From Arthrobacter yangruifuii (GTDB lineage Bacteria > Actinomycetota > Actinomycetes > Actinomycetales > Micrococcaceae): DNA of 64,000 nucleotides. The notes under the pieces are model-generated. The model was not told where the DNA came from, made no database searches, and was given only the letters and a program-made list of their open reading frames with translations. Made by a program: the position numbers and the translations under genes. This document shows, piece after piece, positions 56,553 to 64,000 of the stretch (position 1 is its first letter; every line of letters starts with the position of its first letter). Location: positions 1,195,652 to 1,259,651 of the forward strand of contig NZ_VTFX01000001.1 of NCBI RefSeq assembly GCF_009192775.1, written 5' to 3'.

Positions 56553-57613
56553 GTGACGTGGCGGGAATCTTCTGGCTGGTGGTCCTGCTGCTGGGCAACG
56601 CCTTCTTCGTCGGCAGCGAGTTCGCCGTAATGTCTGCACGCCGGAGCCAGATTGAACCCTATGCCGAGGCGGGATCGAAGCGGGCCAAGACCACCCTCTG
56701 GGCCATGGAGCATGTGTCCCTGATGCTCGCCTGCGCCCAGCTGGGCATCACGGTCTGCTCCCTGCTGATCCTCTCGGTGGCGGAACCGGCCATCCACCAC
56801 CTGCTTTCTGCTCCTCTGGAGGCAGTGGGACTTCCGGTGGAAGCCGCTGACGGTGCCGGTTTCCTAGTGGCGCTTCTGATGGTCACCTTCCTGCACGTGA
56901 CTATCGGCGAGATGGTTCCGAAGAACATTTCGGTATCCGTGGCGGACCGTGCCGTGCTGCTGCTGGCGCCCCCGCTGGTTTTCATTTCGCGGCTCGTGCG
57001 CCCGATCATCGCCACGCTCAACTGGCTGGCCAACCATGCCCTGCGGCTGATGGGCATTACCCCCAAGGACGAGGTGGCCTCGGCATTCACGCTCGAGGAG
57101 ATGCAGTCCATCGTGGAGGAATCCACGAAGCTCGGGACAGTGGACGACGATTCCGGCCTGATCTCCGGTGCGCTCGAATTCTCCGGACAGACCGCCGGCA
57201 CCGTGATGGTGCCGCTGGAGGAACTCGTGAGCCTGGGAACGGACTCCACGCCGGCCGAATTCGAGCGGGCGGTGGCCCGGACCGGCTTCTCCCGGTTTGT
57301 CCTGGTCGATGCCGCCGGGAACCTCACCGGATACATGCACCTGAAGGACGTCATGTCCATACCGCTGGAAGCCTATGACCGGCCCATCACGGAGAACAAG
57401 GTCCGAACCCTGGCCAACCTCCGCCTCGATGACGAAATCGAGGATGCCCTGGCAGTGATGCAGCGGACCGGTTCGCACCTGGCCCGTGTGCTGGGCCCGG
57501 ACGGAAGCACGCGGGGCGTCCTGTTCCTTGAAGACATCATCGAACAGCTTGTGGGCGAGATCCGGGACGCGACCCAGGCCCACGGCATCCGCCGAACCGG
57601 CGAAAGCCTCTAG
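56549..57613 (+). CDS. CNNM/CorC-family membrane protein, paralogue without CorC_HlyC domain
   Basis: A 354-residue second CNNM protein: DUF21 domain (GNAFFVGSEFAVMSARRSQIEP) and CBS pair (TVMVPLEELVSLGTDSTPAEFE, VLGPDGSTRGVLFLEDIIEQLVG). The C-terminal CorC_HlyC domain of its neighbour is missing. ATGA overlap means coupled translation, and the pair probably acts as a heteromer, a recurrent arrangement in actinobacteria. Confidence 0.92.
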   Translation: MSDVAGIFWLVVLLLGNAFFVGSEFAVMSARRSQIEPYAEAGSKRAKTTLWAMEHVSLMLACAQLGITVCSLLILSVAEPAIHHLLSAPLEAVGLPVEAADGAGFLVALLMVTFLHVTIGEMVPKNISVSVADRAVLLLAPPLVFISRLVRPIIATLNWLANHALRLMGITPKDEVASAFTLEEMQSIVEESTKLGTVDDDSGLISGALEFSGQTAGTVMVPLEELVSLGTDSTPAEFERAVARTGFSRFVLVDAAGNLTGYMHLKDVMSIPLEAYDRPITENKVRTLANLRLDDEIEDALAVMQRTGSHLARVLGPDGSTRGVLFLEDIIEQLVGEIRDATQAHGIRRTGESL

Positions 57614-57710
57614 ATGCGAACCATTCGCGTTTAGGCTATGCTGAAAAAGCTTCGGCGGTGCCGGGGCCCGAACCGCTGCCACTGAACGCCTAACCAGGGA
57701 CATGAACCTT
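57614..57710. promoter_or_regulatory. znuACB promoter region with a dyad
   Basis: A short dyad GCGAA-CCA-TTCGC is at 57616-57628, followed by TATGCT at 57637-57642 as a possible -10 box. The dyad would overlap the -35 region, the usual place for a Zur repressor. It is shorter and more GC-rich than the published Zur boxes, so the link is tentative. Confidence 0.4.
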
Positions 57711-58697
57711 ATGCACCGCTTACCCGTCCGCCTGGCCGGAACCTTCCTCGCAGCCACGCTGGCGCTTACCGGATGCTCCGGCGGAGACAGCGGCGAGGGA
57801 TCGGCGGCGGAGGACGGTGGCGGCGTCGTTAACGTGGTGGCTTCTACCGACGTCTACGGCAGCATCCTTGCCGAGATCGGCGGGGACAACGTCAACGTTA
57901 CTGCCCTGATCGACCGGCCCAGCCAGGATCCGCACTCCTACGAAGCTACGGCCCGGGACCGGCTGGCGGTGTCGAAGGCGGACCTGGTGGTGCTCAACGG
58001 AGGCGGCTATGACTCCTTCCTGGACAAGCTGGCCACCGACGAAGGCATTCCCGCGGAGAACATCCTCAATGCGGTGGAGATTTCCGGCCTTGATGACTCC
58101 GCATCTGCCTCCGCCGAAAGCGAAGGCGAAGAGGGCCACGACGACGACGGCGGCCATCACGGCCACGGCCACGGTTCCTTTAACGAGCACGTCTGGTACA
58201 GCCCCGAAGCCATGGAGAAACTGGCGGATGCGGCAGCCGAACGGCTCAGTACCCTGGATGCGGACGGCGCGGGGACGTTCCGCACCAACACCGACGAGTT
58301 TCGCGCCGGCATTGCGGACATCACCGCTTCCCTGGCCGCCCTGCGGGAATCCTCGGGCGGACGCGACGTCGCCCTGACCGAACCCGTGCCCGACTATCTG
58401 GTGGAAGCTGCCGGCCTGCACAACGCCACGCCGTCGGACTTCACGGAGGCCGTGGAAGAAGGTGCCGACGTTCCCCCGCAGATCCTCAAGGAGATGGAGG
58501 ACCTGGTGACGGGCGGCTCCATTGCCTTCCTGGGCTACAACGAACAGACCTCCACCTCCCAGACCGAAACCGTCCGCCGGGCCGCGGAAGACGCCGGGGT
58601 TCCGGTGGTGGACTTCTCCGAAACCCTGCCCGAAGGGCAGAACTACCTGCAGTGGATGGCCGCGAACACGGCTGCCATGGAAAGCGTGCTCCAGTGA
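57711..58697 (+). CDS. znuA: Zinc/manganese ABC transporter substrate-binding lipoprotein
   Basis: A 328-residue cluster A-I metal-binding protein. The signal peptide ends with lipobox ALTGC. A histidine-rich loop (GHDDDGGHHGHGHGSFNEH) near residue 145, and conserved His in DPHSYEAT and FNEHVWYSPEA, are zinc-binding marks. Segments PDYLVEAAGL and VVDFSETLPEGQNYLQWM fit the family. ATG 57711 has AGGGA 10 bases upstream; ATG 57702 is too close to it. It overlaps the ATPase gene by 4 bases. Confidence 0.93.
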   Translation: MHRLPVRLAGTFLAATLALTGCSGGDSGEGSAAEDGGGVVNVVASTDVYGSILAEIGGDNVNVTALIDRPSQDPHSYEATARDRLAVSKADLVVLNGGGYDSFLDKLATDEGIPAENILNAVEISGLDDSASASAESEGEEGHDDDGGHHGHGHGSFNEHVWYSPEAMEKLADAAAERLSTLDADGAGTFRTNTDEFRAGIADITASLAALRESSGGRDVALTEPVPDYLVEAAGLHNATPSDFTEAVEEGADVPPQILKEMEDLVTGGSIAFLGYNEQTSTSQTETVRRAAEDAGVPVVDFSETLPEGQNYLQWMAANTAAMESVLQ

Positions 58698-59524
58698 ACC
58701 GTTCCGGGCCGCCTGTTCCGGTAGTACGCCTGCGCGATGCAGGCTTGTCCTTCGGAAACCGCACCCTCTGGAAGAACCTCGACCTGGACATTAATGCCGG
58801 CGAGTTCCTGGCGGTTCTGGGGCCCAACGGATCCGGCAAAACGAGCTTCCTGAAGGTCCTGCTGGGACTGCAGCCGCTCAGCGGAGGCACCGTGACCATC
58901 AACGGCCGGAACGTGCAGCGCGGCAGCAAGGACATCGGGTATATCCCGCAGCAGAAATCGTTCAGCCCCGGCACACCGCTGCGCGGCCGGGACCTGGTGG
59001 GCCTCGGCGTCGACGGTGACCGCTGGGGACTGCGCCTGCGCCGGAAGCCGGTGCAGCGCCGCGTGGACCGGCTGCTCGAGCAGGTGGGTGCCACTTCCTA
59101 TGCCGATGAGCCGGTGGGCCTGCTCTCCGGCGGCGAGCTGCAGCGCCTGCGCGCAGCCCAGGCGCTGGCAACCAATCCGGATCTGCTGCTTTGCGACGAG
59201 CCGCTGCTCTCCCTGGACCTGCACCACCAGCAGGCCATCAGCTCCCTGATCGAGCGGCGCTGCCACGATGACGGTTCCGCCGTCGTCTTCGTGACCCACG
59301 AAATCAATCCGGTCATCGAGTATGTGGACCGTGTGCTCTATCTGGCCGGCGGGCAGTTCCGCACCGGAACACCTGCCGAAGTGCTGCGCAGCGACGTGCT
59401 CTCGGAAATGTACGGCAGCCGTGTCGAGGTCCTGCGCAGCCACGGCCGGATCGTAGTCCTGGGCATCCCGGACGCCACCACCCACCAGCACGGAGAAAGC
59501 GAGGGGGACCTTGGACCTGCGTAG
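58694..59524 (+). CDS. znuC: Zinc/manganese ABC transporter ATP-binding protein
   Basis: A 276-residue ABC ATPase. Walker A VLGPNGSGKTSFLK, Q-loop region GYIPQQKSFSP, signature LLSGGELQRLRAAQAL, Walker B LLLCDEPLLSLD and switch VTHEINPV. GTG 58694 overlaps the znuA stop by 4 bases; the upstream frame lies in znuA. It hands over to the permease gene by a 14-base overlap. Confidence 0.93.
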   Translation: MNRSGPPVPVVRLRDAGLSFGNRTLWKNLDLDINAGEFLAVLGPNGSGKTSFLKVLLGLQPLSGGTVTINGRNVQRGSKDIGYIPQQKSFSPGTPLRGRDLVGLGVDGDRWGLRLRRKPVQRRVDRLLEQVGATSYADEPVGLLSGGELQRLRAAQALATNPDLLLCDEPLLSLDLHHQQAISSLIERRCHDDGSAVVFVTHEINPVIEYVDRVLYLAGGQFRTGTPAEVLRSDVLSEMYGSRVEVLRSHGRIVVLGIPDATTHQHGESEGDLGPA

Positions 59525-60395
59525 TTTCTTCGATGCGGTTTTCGATTTCAGCGATTATGGTGAGCTGCTTCCGCTGGTGAGCAATTCCATCTGGGCTGCC
59601 GCCATCCTCGGTTTGGTGGGCGGGCTGATCGGCACCTTCGTCCTGATGCGGGATCTGGCGTTCGCCGTGCACGGCATCGCCGAACTGTCCTTTGCCGGGG
59701 CCTCCTTCGCCCTGCTGATCGGGGTGAACGTGGTGGTCGGCTCCCTGGCCGGATCGGTGGCCGCCGCCGTCCTGCTGGCCGTCATGGGGCTGCGGGCCCG
59801 GGACCGGAACTCGATCATCGGCGTCATCATGCCCTTCGGCCTGGGCCTGGGCATCCTGTTCCTGGGCCTGTACGAGGGCCGTTCCGCCAATAAGTTCGGC
59901 CTCCTGACCGGCCAGATTGTTGCGGTGGATACGGTCCAGCTGAACCTGCTGGCCGGTGTGGCCGCCGTCGTCATTGCCGCGCTGCTGTTCATCTGGCGCC
60001 CGCTGACCTTCGCCAGTGCGGACCCGGACCTGGCCGAGGCGCGCGGCGTACCCGTGCGCGTGCTCTCCGTTGTCTTTATGTTCCTGCTGGGCCTGTCCGT
60101 CGCCTTGTCCATCCAGGTAGTCGGTGCCCTGCTGGTGCTCTCGCTGCTGATCACCCCTGCGGCGGCGGCCCTGCTCGTGACGTCCTCCCCGCGGCTGGTG
60201 GTGTTCCTCAGCGTGCTCTTCGCGCTGGCCTCTTCGGTGGGCGGCATCCTGCTGGCCCTGGGCGGCCGGATTCCGATCAGCCCCTACGTGACCACGGTGT
60301 CCTTCGCCATCTACCTGGTCTGCCGGGTCATCCGGCGCCTGCGCGGCGGGCACCGGCACCGGCAGCTTAGCGCGAATACGGCCACCGCAGCCTAG
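59511..60395 (+). CDS. znuB: Zinc/manganese ABC transporter permease
   Basis: A 294-residue cluster 9 permease with eight or nine helices and the family segments LMRDLAFAVHGIAELSFAGAS and LLVLSLLITPAAAALLVTSS. It begins with TTG 59511 just after GAGGGGG; no ATG is near. It completes the znuA-znuC-znuB set, with a Fur-family regulator convergent downstream. Confidence 0.92.
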   Translation: MDLRSFFDAVFDFSDYGELLPLVSNSIWAAAILGLVGGLIGTFVLMRDLAFAVHGIAELSFAGASFALLIGVNVVVGSLAGSVAAAVLLAVMGLRARDRNSIIGVIMPFGLGLGILFLGLYEGRSANKFGLLTGQIVAVDTVQLNLLAGVAAVVIAALLFIWRPLTFASADPDLAEARGVPVRVLSVVFMFLLGLSVALSIQVVGALLVLSLLITPAAAALLVTSSPRLVVFLSVLFALASSVGGILLALGGRIPISPYVTTVSFAIYLVCRVIRRLRGGHRHRQLSANTATAA

Positions 60396-60462
60396 CTCTC
60401 CGCCGGCTGGTTGTTGGCCGCCGGGGCTCCAGCTCCCTGGCCGTGGACCCGTGGCCCGAGGG

Positions 60463-60903
60463 TTACACCGCCTGGCTCTTGGGGGCGCTGCACTCGGGGC
60501 ACAGGCCGAATACCTCCACGGTATGCGCCACCTCGGTGAAGCCGTGCCTGGCGCCGAGTCCTGCGGCCCAGTTTTCCACCGCGGGTGCTTCCACCTCCAC
60601 GGCCTTGCCGCAGTTCCGGCAGACCAGGTGATGGTGGTGATGCTCCACGGCGCAGCGCCGGTACAGCGCTTCGCCGTCCGCGCCCCGCAGGACGTCCACC
60701 AGGTTCTCATCCGCCATGGACTGCAGAACACGGTAAGTAGTGGCCAGCGAGACCCGCTCGCCGCGCTCCTGCAGCAGCCGGAAGAGTTCCTGCGTGCTGA
60801 CAAAATCATCGAGGTCATCCAGGGTGCGGCCCACGGCCAGGCGCTGGCGGGTGACACGCTGCTCCGGCGCCCGTTTGGACGTCCGGGATGTCTCGGATGG
60901 CAC
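60463..60903 (-). CDS. zur: Fur-family regulator, probably Zur
   Basis: A 146-residue metalloregulator. DNA-binding part QRVTRQRLAVGRTLDDLDDF and TTYRVLQSMADENLVDVL; metal-binding part RCAVEHHHHHLVCRNCGKAVEVE and the second Cys pair FGLCPECS. Its position against znuACB argues for Zur rather than Fur or PerR. GTG 60903 has GGAGG seven bases upstream. Zinc-loaded protein would repress the importer. Confidence 0.88.
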   Translation of the reverse strand: MPSETSRTSKRAPEQRVTRQRLAVGRTLDDLDDFVSTQELFRLLQERGERVSLATTYRVLQSMADENLVDVLRGADGEALYRRCAVEHHHHHLVCRNCGKAVEVEAPAVENWAAGLGARHGFTEVAHTVEVFGLCPECSAPKSQAV

Positions 60904-61017
60904 GGAGGTTCCTCCAGCGGATGGGACGGGCAGCACTGCGGCCAGGACCCCTCAAGATTATCAGCAGCACCGGAGGCCCGCCCTGCACGGCGGAGCGCTC
61001 CGGAGTAGGGTGGCGCT

Positions 61018-61674
61018 ATGAAAATGACGAAGTTCACCCACGCCTGTGTCCGGTTCGAGCAGGGCGGACACGTCCTGGTGCTGGATCCCGGCACGTTTTC
61101 CGAAGTGGAAACCGCACTTCAGGATGCGGACGCCGTGCTCATCACGCACGAGCACGCAGACCACCTGGACCGCCCGCGGGTGCTTGCCGCGATGCAGGAG
61201 CAGCTGCCGCTGGAGCTTTTCGCCCCCAAAACACTGGCGGACCAGCTCCGCGCCGAGGCACCGGACCTTTCCGGCCGCATCCACGACGTCGAACCCAACA
61301 CGAGCTTCACCGTCGCCGGTTTCGGCATCCAGTCCTTCGGCGGACAGCACGCCCTCATCCATCCGCTGATTCCCATGGTGGCCAATATCGGCTATCTCGT
61401 GGAAGGCCGGGTCTACCACCCGGGGGACTCCTTCGTGGTTCCCAACGGGCTGCGGCCGCGGACCGTACTGGTGCCGCTCCACGCACCCTGGTCCAGGGCG
61501 GGGGAGGTCATCGACTTCGTCATCGCCACCGGTGCGGAACGCGCCTATCCCATCCATGACGCCCTCCTTAATGAAACCGGACTGGCCATGGTGGAGGGGC
61601 ACATGACCCGCTTCGGCAAGACCTACGGCACCGAGTTCCGGCACCTTGATGCCGGGGAATCCGTGGATCTGTAA
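61018..61674 (+). CDS. MBL-fold metal-dependent hydrolase
   Basis: A 218-residue metallo-beta-lactamase-fold protein of the UlaG-like type. The dinuclear metal motif is LITHEHADHLD, with later His in GGQHALIHPL, the Asp in YHPGDSFVVP, and the final His in AYPIHDALL. Substrate unknown; the family includes lactonases and nucleases. ATG 61018 or ATG 61024. The stop overlaps the next start by one base (TAATG). Confidence 0.87.
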   Translation: MKMTKFTHACVRFEQGGHVLVLDPGTFSEVETALQDADAVLITHEHADHLDRPRVLAAMQEQLPLELFAPKTLADQLRAEAPDLSGRIHDVEPNTSFTVAGFGIQSFGGQHALIHPLIPMVANIGYLVEGRVYHPGDSFVVPNGLRPRTVLVPLHAPWSRAGEVIDFVIATGAERAYPIHDALLNETGLAMVEGHMTRFGKTYGTEFRHLDAGESVDL

Positions 61675-62570
61675 TGGACATCCTGATCTCCGCACCGCAG
61701 CTGAAGGAAAGCCTCGATTCCCCGCATCCGCCCGTCCTGCTGGACGTGCGCTGGACGCTGGGCGCCGCCGACGGGAAAGACAAATACCTGCACGGGCACC
61801 TGCCCGGAGCCGTCTACGTGGATCTGGACACCGAGCTTTCGGCACCCGCCGTGCCCGCGGAAGGCCGGCATCCGCTGCCGGCCCCGCAGGCCTTCGCGGA
61901 AGCAGCCCGGAGCTGGGGGCTGAACGACGGCGACACGGTGGTGGTCTACGACCACGCCGCCGGCACTTCCGCGGCACGCGCCTGGTGGCTGCTGCGGCAT
62001 GCCGGCTGGAAGGACGTGCGCCTGCTCGACGGCGGACTCGCAGCCTGGCGGGCGGCCGGACTGCCGCTGGAAAGCGGACCCGTCCAGCCCCTGCCCGGAA
62101 CCGCGGACCTGTCCTGGGGGCACATGCCCGTGGTGGGCCTGTCCGATGTGTCCCGGGTGGCGGACGAGGGAACACTCATCGATGCGCGGGCACCGGAACG
62201 TTACCGCGGGGAGAGCGAACCGGTGGATTCCCGTGCAGGCCATATCCCGGGTGCCCGCAACCGGCCGTCCACGGACAACCTCGCCGCGGACGGTACCTTC
62301 CGCAGCCCGGCGGAGCTGCGGGCCGCGTTCGAGGCCCTGGGTGTCCGGCCGGACCGGCCTGCTGCGGCCTACTGCGGCTCCGGCATCTTCGCCTCCCACG
62401 AGGTTGCCGCCATGGCGCAGGCCGGGCTATCCGCGGCGCTGTATCCGGGGTCCTGGTCCCAGTGGTCCTCCACACCGGACACGCCGGTGGCCGTCGGAGC
62501 GGATCCGGGCAGCGGGAGTTCGGGCAGCGGGGATCCGGGCAGTTCCGCAAACCCGCCGGAAAACGGGTAG
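61674..62570 (+). CDS. Thiosulfate/3-mercaptopyruvate sulfurtransferase-type rhodanese
   Basis: A 298-residue protein with two rhodanese domains. The active-site Cys is in AAYCGSGIFA in the second; the first is inactive, with DVRWTLGAADGKDKYLHGH and YDHAAGTSAARAWW. The GSGIFA loop is like mycobacterial SseA-type enzymes, which move sulfane sulfur. Start coupled to the previous gene. The C-terminal tail is Ser/Gly-rich. Confidence 0.9.
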   Translation: MDILISAPQLKESLDSPHPPVLLDVRWTLGAADGKDKYLHGHLPGAVYVDLDTELSAPAVPAEGRHPLPAPQAFAEAARSWGLNDGDTVVVYDHAAGTSAARAWWLLRHAGWKDVRLLDGGLAAWRAAGLPLESGPVQPLPGTADLSWGHMPVVGLSDVSRVADEGTLIDARAPERYRGESEPVDSRAGHIPGARNRPSTDNLAADGTFRSPAELRAAFEALGVRPDRPAAAYCGSGIFASHEVAAMAQAGLSAALYPGSWSQWSSTPDTPVAVGADPGSGSSGSGDPGSSANPPENG

Positions 62571-62663
62571 CGTCGAATCATGTTTACCGGCCGACCCGTT
62601 CCTCCGCCGCTGCGGGCGCCCCTGCCTGCCGCCGCTGCCGTGGAACAACCCGAAGGAGCACCC

Positions 62664-63092
62664 ATGCCCACCTTGTTCACCCGGATCATCAACGGTGAGA
62701 TTCCCGGCCGTTTCGTCTGGAAGGACGACGATGTTGTCGCGTTCCTCAGCATCGGTCCGCTCAGCGACGGCCACACCCTGGTGGTGCCGCGCGCGGAAAT
62801 CAACAAGTGGACGGACGCACCGGCGGAGCTGATGCAGAAGCTGGTGACGGTTGCCCAGGCCATCGGCGCTGCCCAGGTCCAGGTGTTCGGCTCCGAGCGG
62901 GCCGGCCTGAGCATTGCCGGCTTCGAGGTGGACCACCTGCATCTGCATGTCTGGCCGGCCAACTCCCTGCAGGACTTCGACTTCAGCCGGGCCGACGCGA
63001 ATCCGGATGCCGAGCGGATGGAAGCCAACGCGCAGAAGCTGCGCGCGGGACTGCGCGACGCCGGCTACGGGGAGTACGTGCCCGAATCCTGA
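62664..63092 (+). CDS. HIT-family protein
   Basis: A 142-residue histidine-triad nucleotide-binding protein. FTRIINGEIPGRFVWKDDDVVAF and SDGHTLVVPRAEI are the usual N-terminal segments, and the triad is HLHLHVWP. Hint-like proteins cleave phosphoramidates of AMP. AAGGAG lies 5 bases before ATG 62664; the frame extends up to 62580 but is not HIT-like. It is the last core gene before the accessory-like region. Confidence 0.93.
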   Translation: MPTLFTRIINGEIPGRFVWKDDDVVAFLSIGPLSDGHTLVVPRAEINKWTDAPAELMQKLVTVAQAIGAAQVQVFGSERAGLSIAGFEVDHLHLHVWPANSLQDFDFSRADANPDAERMEANAQKLRAGLRDAGYGEYVPES

Positions 63093-63114
63093 CCTGCAAT
63101 CCCTCTGTGGGACA

Positions 63115-63128
63115 TTGCCTTCAGGCAA
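63115..63128. other. Short dyad after the HIT gene
   Basis: TTGCCT-TC-AGGCAA, a 6-2-6 dyad, 23 bases after the HIT stop. It may be a small terminator or a protein site for the next gene; neither is certain. Confidence 0.4.
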
Positions 63129-63160
63129 CACTGCCCTACCTAGGTGCCGGTAGTTGCCCT

Positions 63161-63204
63161 TATAAGACGAGTGCGTAATTACTATAAGACGAGTGCGTAA
63201 TTAC
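63161..63204 (+). repeat. Perfect 22-bp tandem duplication upstream of the repeat-protein gene
   Basis: Bases 63161-63182 are repeated exactly at 63183-63204 (unit begins TATAAGACGAGTGCG). Each copy starts with a -10-like TATAAG, so the duplication doubles a possible promoter element 70-110 bases before the next start codon. Confidence 0.9.
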
Positions 63205-63272
63205 TGTGTTCGATCCGCATTCACTCACCAATGATGACGCCTGCTGTGGTCATCAGATGAGTGAGAAGGATA

Positions 63273-64000
63273 ATGCAGAACCTAGACGACGAAACAAGCA
63301 AACCTAAGACAACTGGCAAGGTACGCAAGGCACAAAAGAACCGCAGGCGGTCCGGTACTGCGCTAGCGACAGGTATTACGGTCGTGGTTTGGTGGTCAGT
63401 TGCGACGGGCGGGCCGGCGGTCGCGGCCCCCGGCGACTCGGTCGTCGCCTATGAGCTGCAGGAGGTGGAGCCCGACTACGCCAAACATATGGCAGGGGGA
63501 CTTTACATTTACCGGAAATTGGATCCGGACCGTCCGGCAGCCTGGAGTAATTCCGGCACGCAAACCCTCCTTGCCTCACAACCGGGTTATGGATGGTTTT
63601 CCGGAGTTTATGGGCTCCTTCCCCCTGGACTTTGCGGGCCAGGTTGGGGACTTACGGAGTACATCATCCAATATCCCGACCCCTATGCCTGGCCGCCGGA
63701 AACCATCACCTACCCAAATTGGCCGGAAGGCATTGAAGTCCTTGATACCTACGACCATAGTGTCGATGACTATTGGGAAATCCCAGACTGTGAGCCTACG
63801 GATCCGCCTGTAGATGTGCCGACGGACCCGACGGACCCGGCTACGCCTGTTGATCCGACGGACCCGGCTACGCCTGTTGATCCGACGGACCCGGCTACGC
63901 CTGTTGATCCGACGGACCCGGCTACGCCTGTTGATCCGACGGACCCGGCTACGCCTGTTGATCCGACGGACCCGGCTACGCCTGTTGATCCGACGGACCC
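63273..64000 (+). CDS. Secreted Asp/Pro/Thr-repeat surface protein (partial, continues past window)
   Basis: The frame starts at ATG 63273 (AAGGA 4 bases upstream) and stays open to base 64000. A basic N-terminus is followed by a signal peptide core ([20 protein letters not shown]), likely cut after about residue 52 (PAVAA). A unique domain of about 130 residues follows, rich in Trp, Tyr and Pro ([38 protein letters not shown]). From about residue 188 the 9-residue unit DPTDPATPV repeats. Such rigid stalks are typical of wall-anchored surface proteins; the anchor would be beyond the window. AT-richer codons than its neighbours suggest transfer. No family is recognised. Confidence 0.75.
   Translation, partial: MQNLDDETSKPKTTGKVRKAQKNRRRSGTALATGITVVVWWSVATGGPAVAAPGDSVVAYELQEVEPDYAKHMAGGLYIYRKLDPDRPAAWSNSGTQTLLASQPGYGWFSGVYGLLPPGLCGPGWGLTEYIIQYPDPYAWPPETITYPNWPEGIEVLDTYDHSVDDYWEIPDCEPTDPPVDVPTDPTDPATPVDPTDPATPVDPTDPATPVDPTDPATPVDPTDPATPVDPTDPATPVDPTD
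63838..64000 (+). repeat. 27-bp coding tandem repeat, six copies visible
   Basis: The unit GACCCGGCTACGCCTGTT plus GATCCGACG recurs every 27 bases; the CCTGTTGAT step is found at 63846, 63873, 63900, 63927, 63954 and 63981. Copies look identical. The array runs off the right edge. Confidence 0.92.

Noticed and set aside
63400..63813. 137-codon frame on the plus strand in another phase
   Set aside because: It overlaps the frame from 63273, which has a ribosome site, a signal peptide and continues into the repeat array.
63838..64000. CRISPR-like array of regular repeats
   Set aside because: The 27-base units are directly adjacent without spacers and are in frame as DPTDPATPV inside a secreted protein.

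Overview
The window looks like a chromosome segment of a high-GC actinobacterium of the Micrococcaceae, close to Arthrobacter. The evidence is the dense GC-rich coding, frequent GTG/TTG starts, the gene orders prfB-ftsE-ftsX-smpB-ssrA and rsgA-aroA next to sigR-rsrA, a tmRNA tag reading AESKRTDFALAA, a one-gene 2-oxoglutarate decarboxylase (kgd), and a 24-residue bL37-type ribosomal protein. No insertion sequence, phage, CRISPR array or tRNA gene was seen.

Layout. 1-9060 is an envelope region: a partial GT2 glycosyltransferase, the dTDP-rhamnose genes (an rmlC-rmlD fusion and rmlB on the minus strand, rmlA divergent), a secreted GH25 lysozyme with LGFP repeats, a membrane acyltransferase and a GT-C-like polytopic protein. 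9306-14033 is a Tad/Flp pilus operon (CpaF ATPase, TadB, TadC, Flp-type pilin, three TadE/G-type proteins). 14070-23583 holds prfB, an acyltransferase-SGNH gene inserted on the opposite strand, the division module ftsE-ftsX-M23 hydrolase, smpB-ssrA, a UDG-like protein and a small zinc-ribbon-like protein. 23665-29887 has a permease/MarR pair with palindromic operators, a glycine-zipper protein, an alpha-glucosidase, a YbdK-type ligase and a methyltransferase.

29890-35228 carries hisN, rsgA, aroA, a DoxX-like protein, the thiol-oxidative-stress pair sigR-rsrA with a perfect GGAAT-N18-GTT promoter, and the bL37 gene. 35358-43477 is a catabolic block: an acyl-CoA dehydrogenase and acyl-CoA synthetase, a MarR regulator, an enoyl-CoA hydratase, and the valine-type genes mmsA, 3-hydroxyisobutyryl-CoA hydrolase and mmsB. 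43666-49904 is a dipeptide-type ABC importer with an enlarged DppB-like permease. 50169-54639 has a GDSL-fold protein without the nucleophile serine, and kgd.

55161-57613 is a pair of CNNM/CorC membrane proteins preceded by a 33-bp tandem duplication. 57711-60903 is a zinc ABC importer with a convergent Fur/Zur regulator. Then come an MBL-fold hydrolase, a rhodanese and a HIT protein. The window ends inside a gene for a secreted protein with a 27-bp (9-residue) Asp/Pro/Thr repeat, whose composition differs from its neighbours; it looks like the edge of an accessory region.

Most convergent gene pairs and operon ends carry long perfect hairpins, which are listed separately. The most notable points are the sigR promoter with its possible N-terminal isoforms, the repeat-bearing gene at the right edge, the 33-bp duplication with a possible leaderless ORF, and the MarR operator pair.
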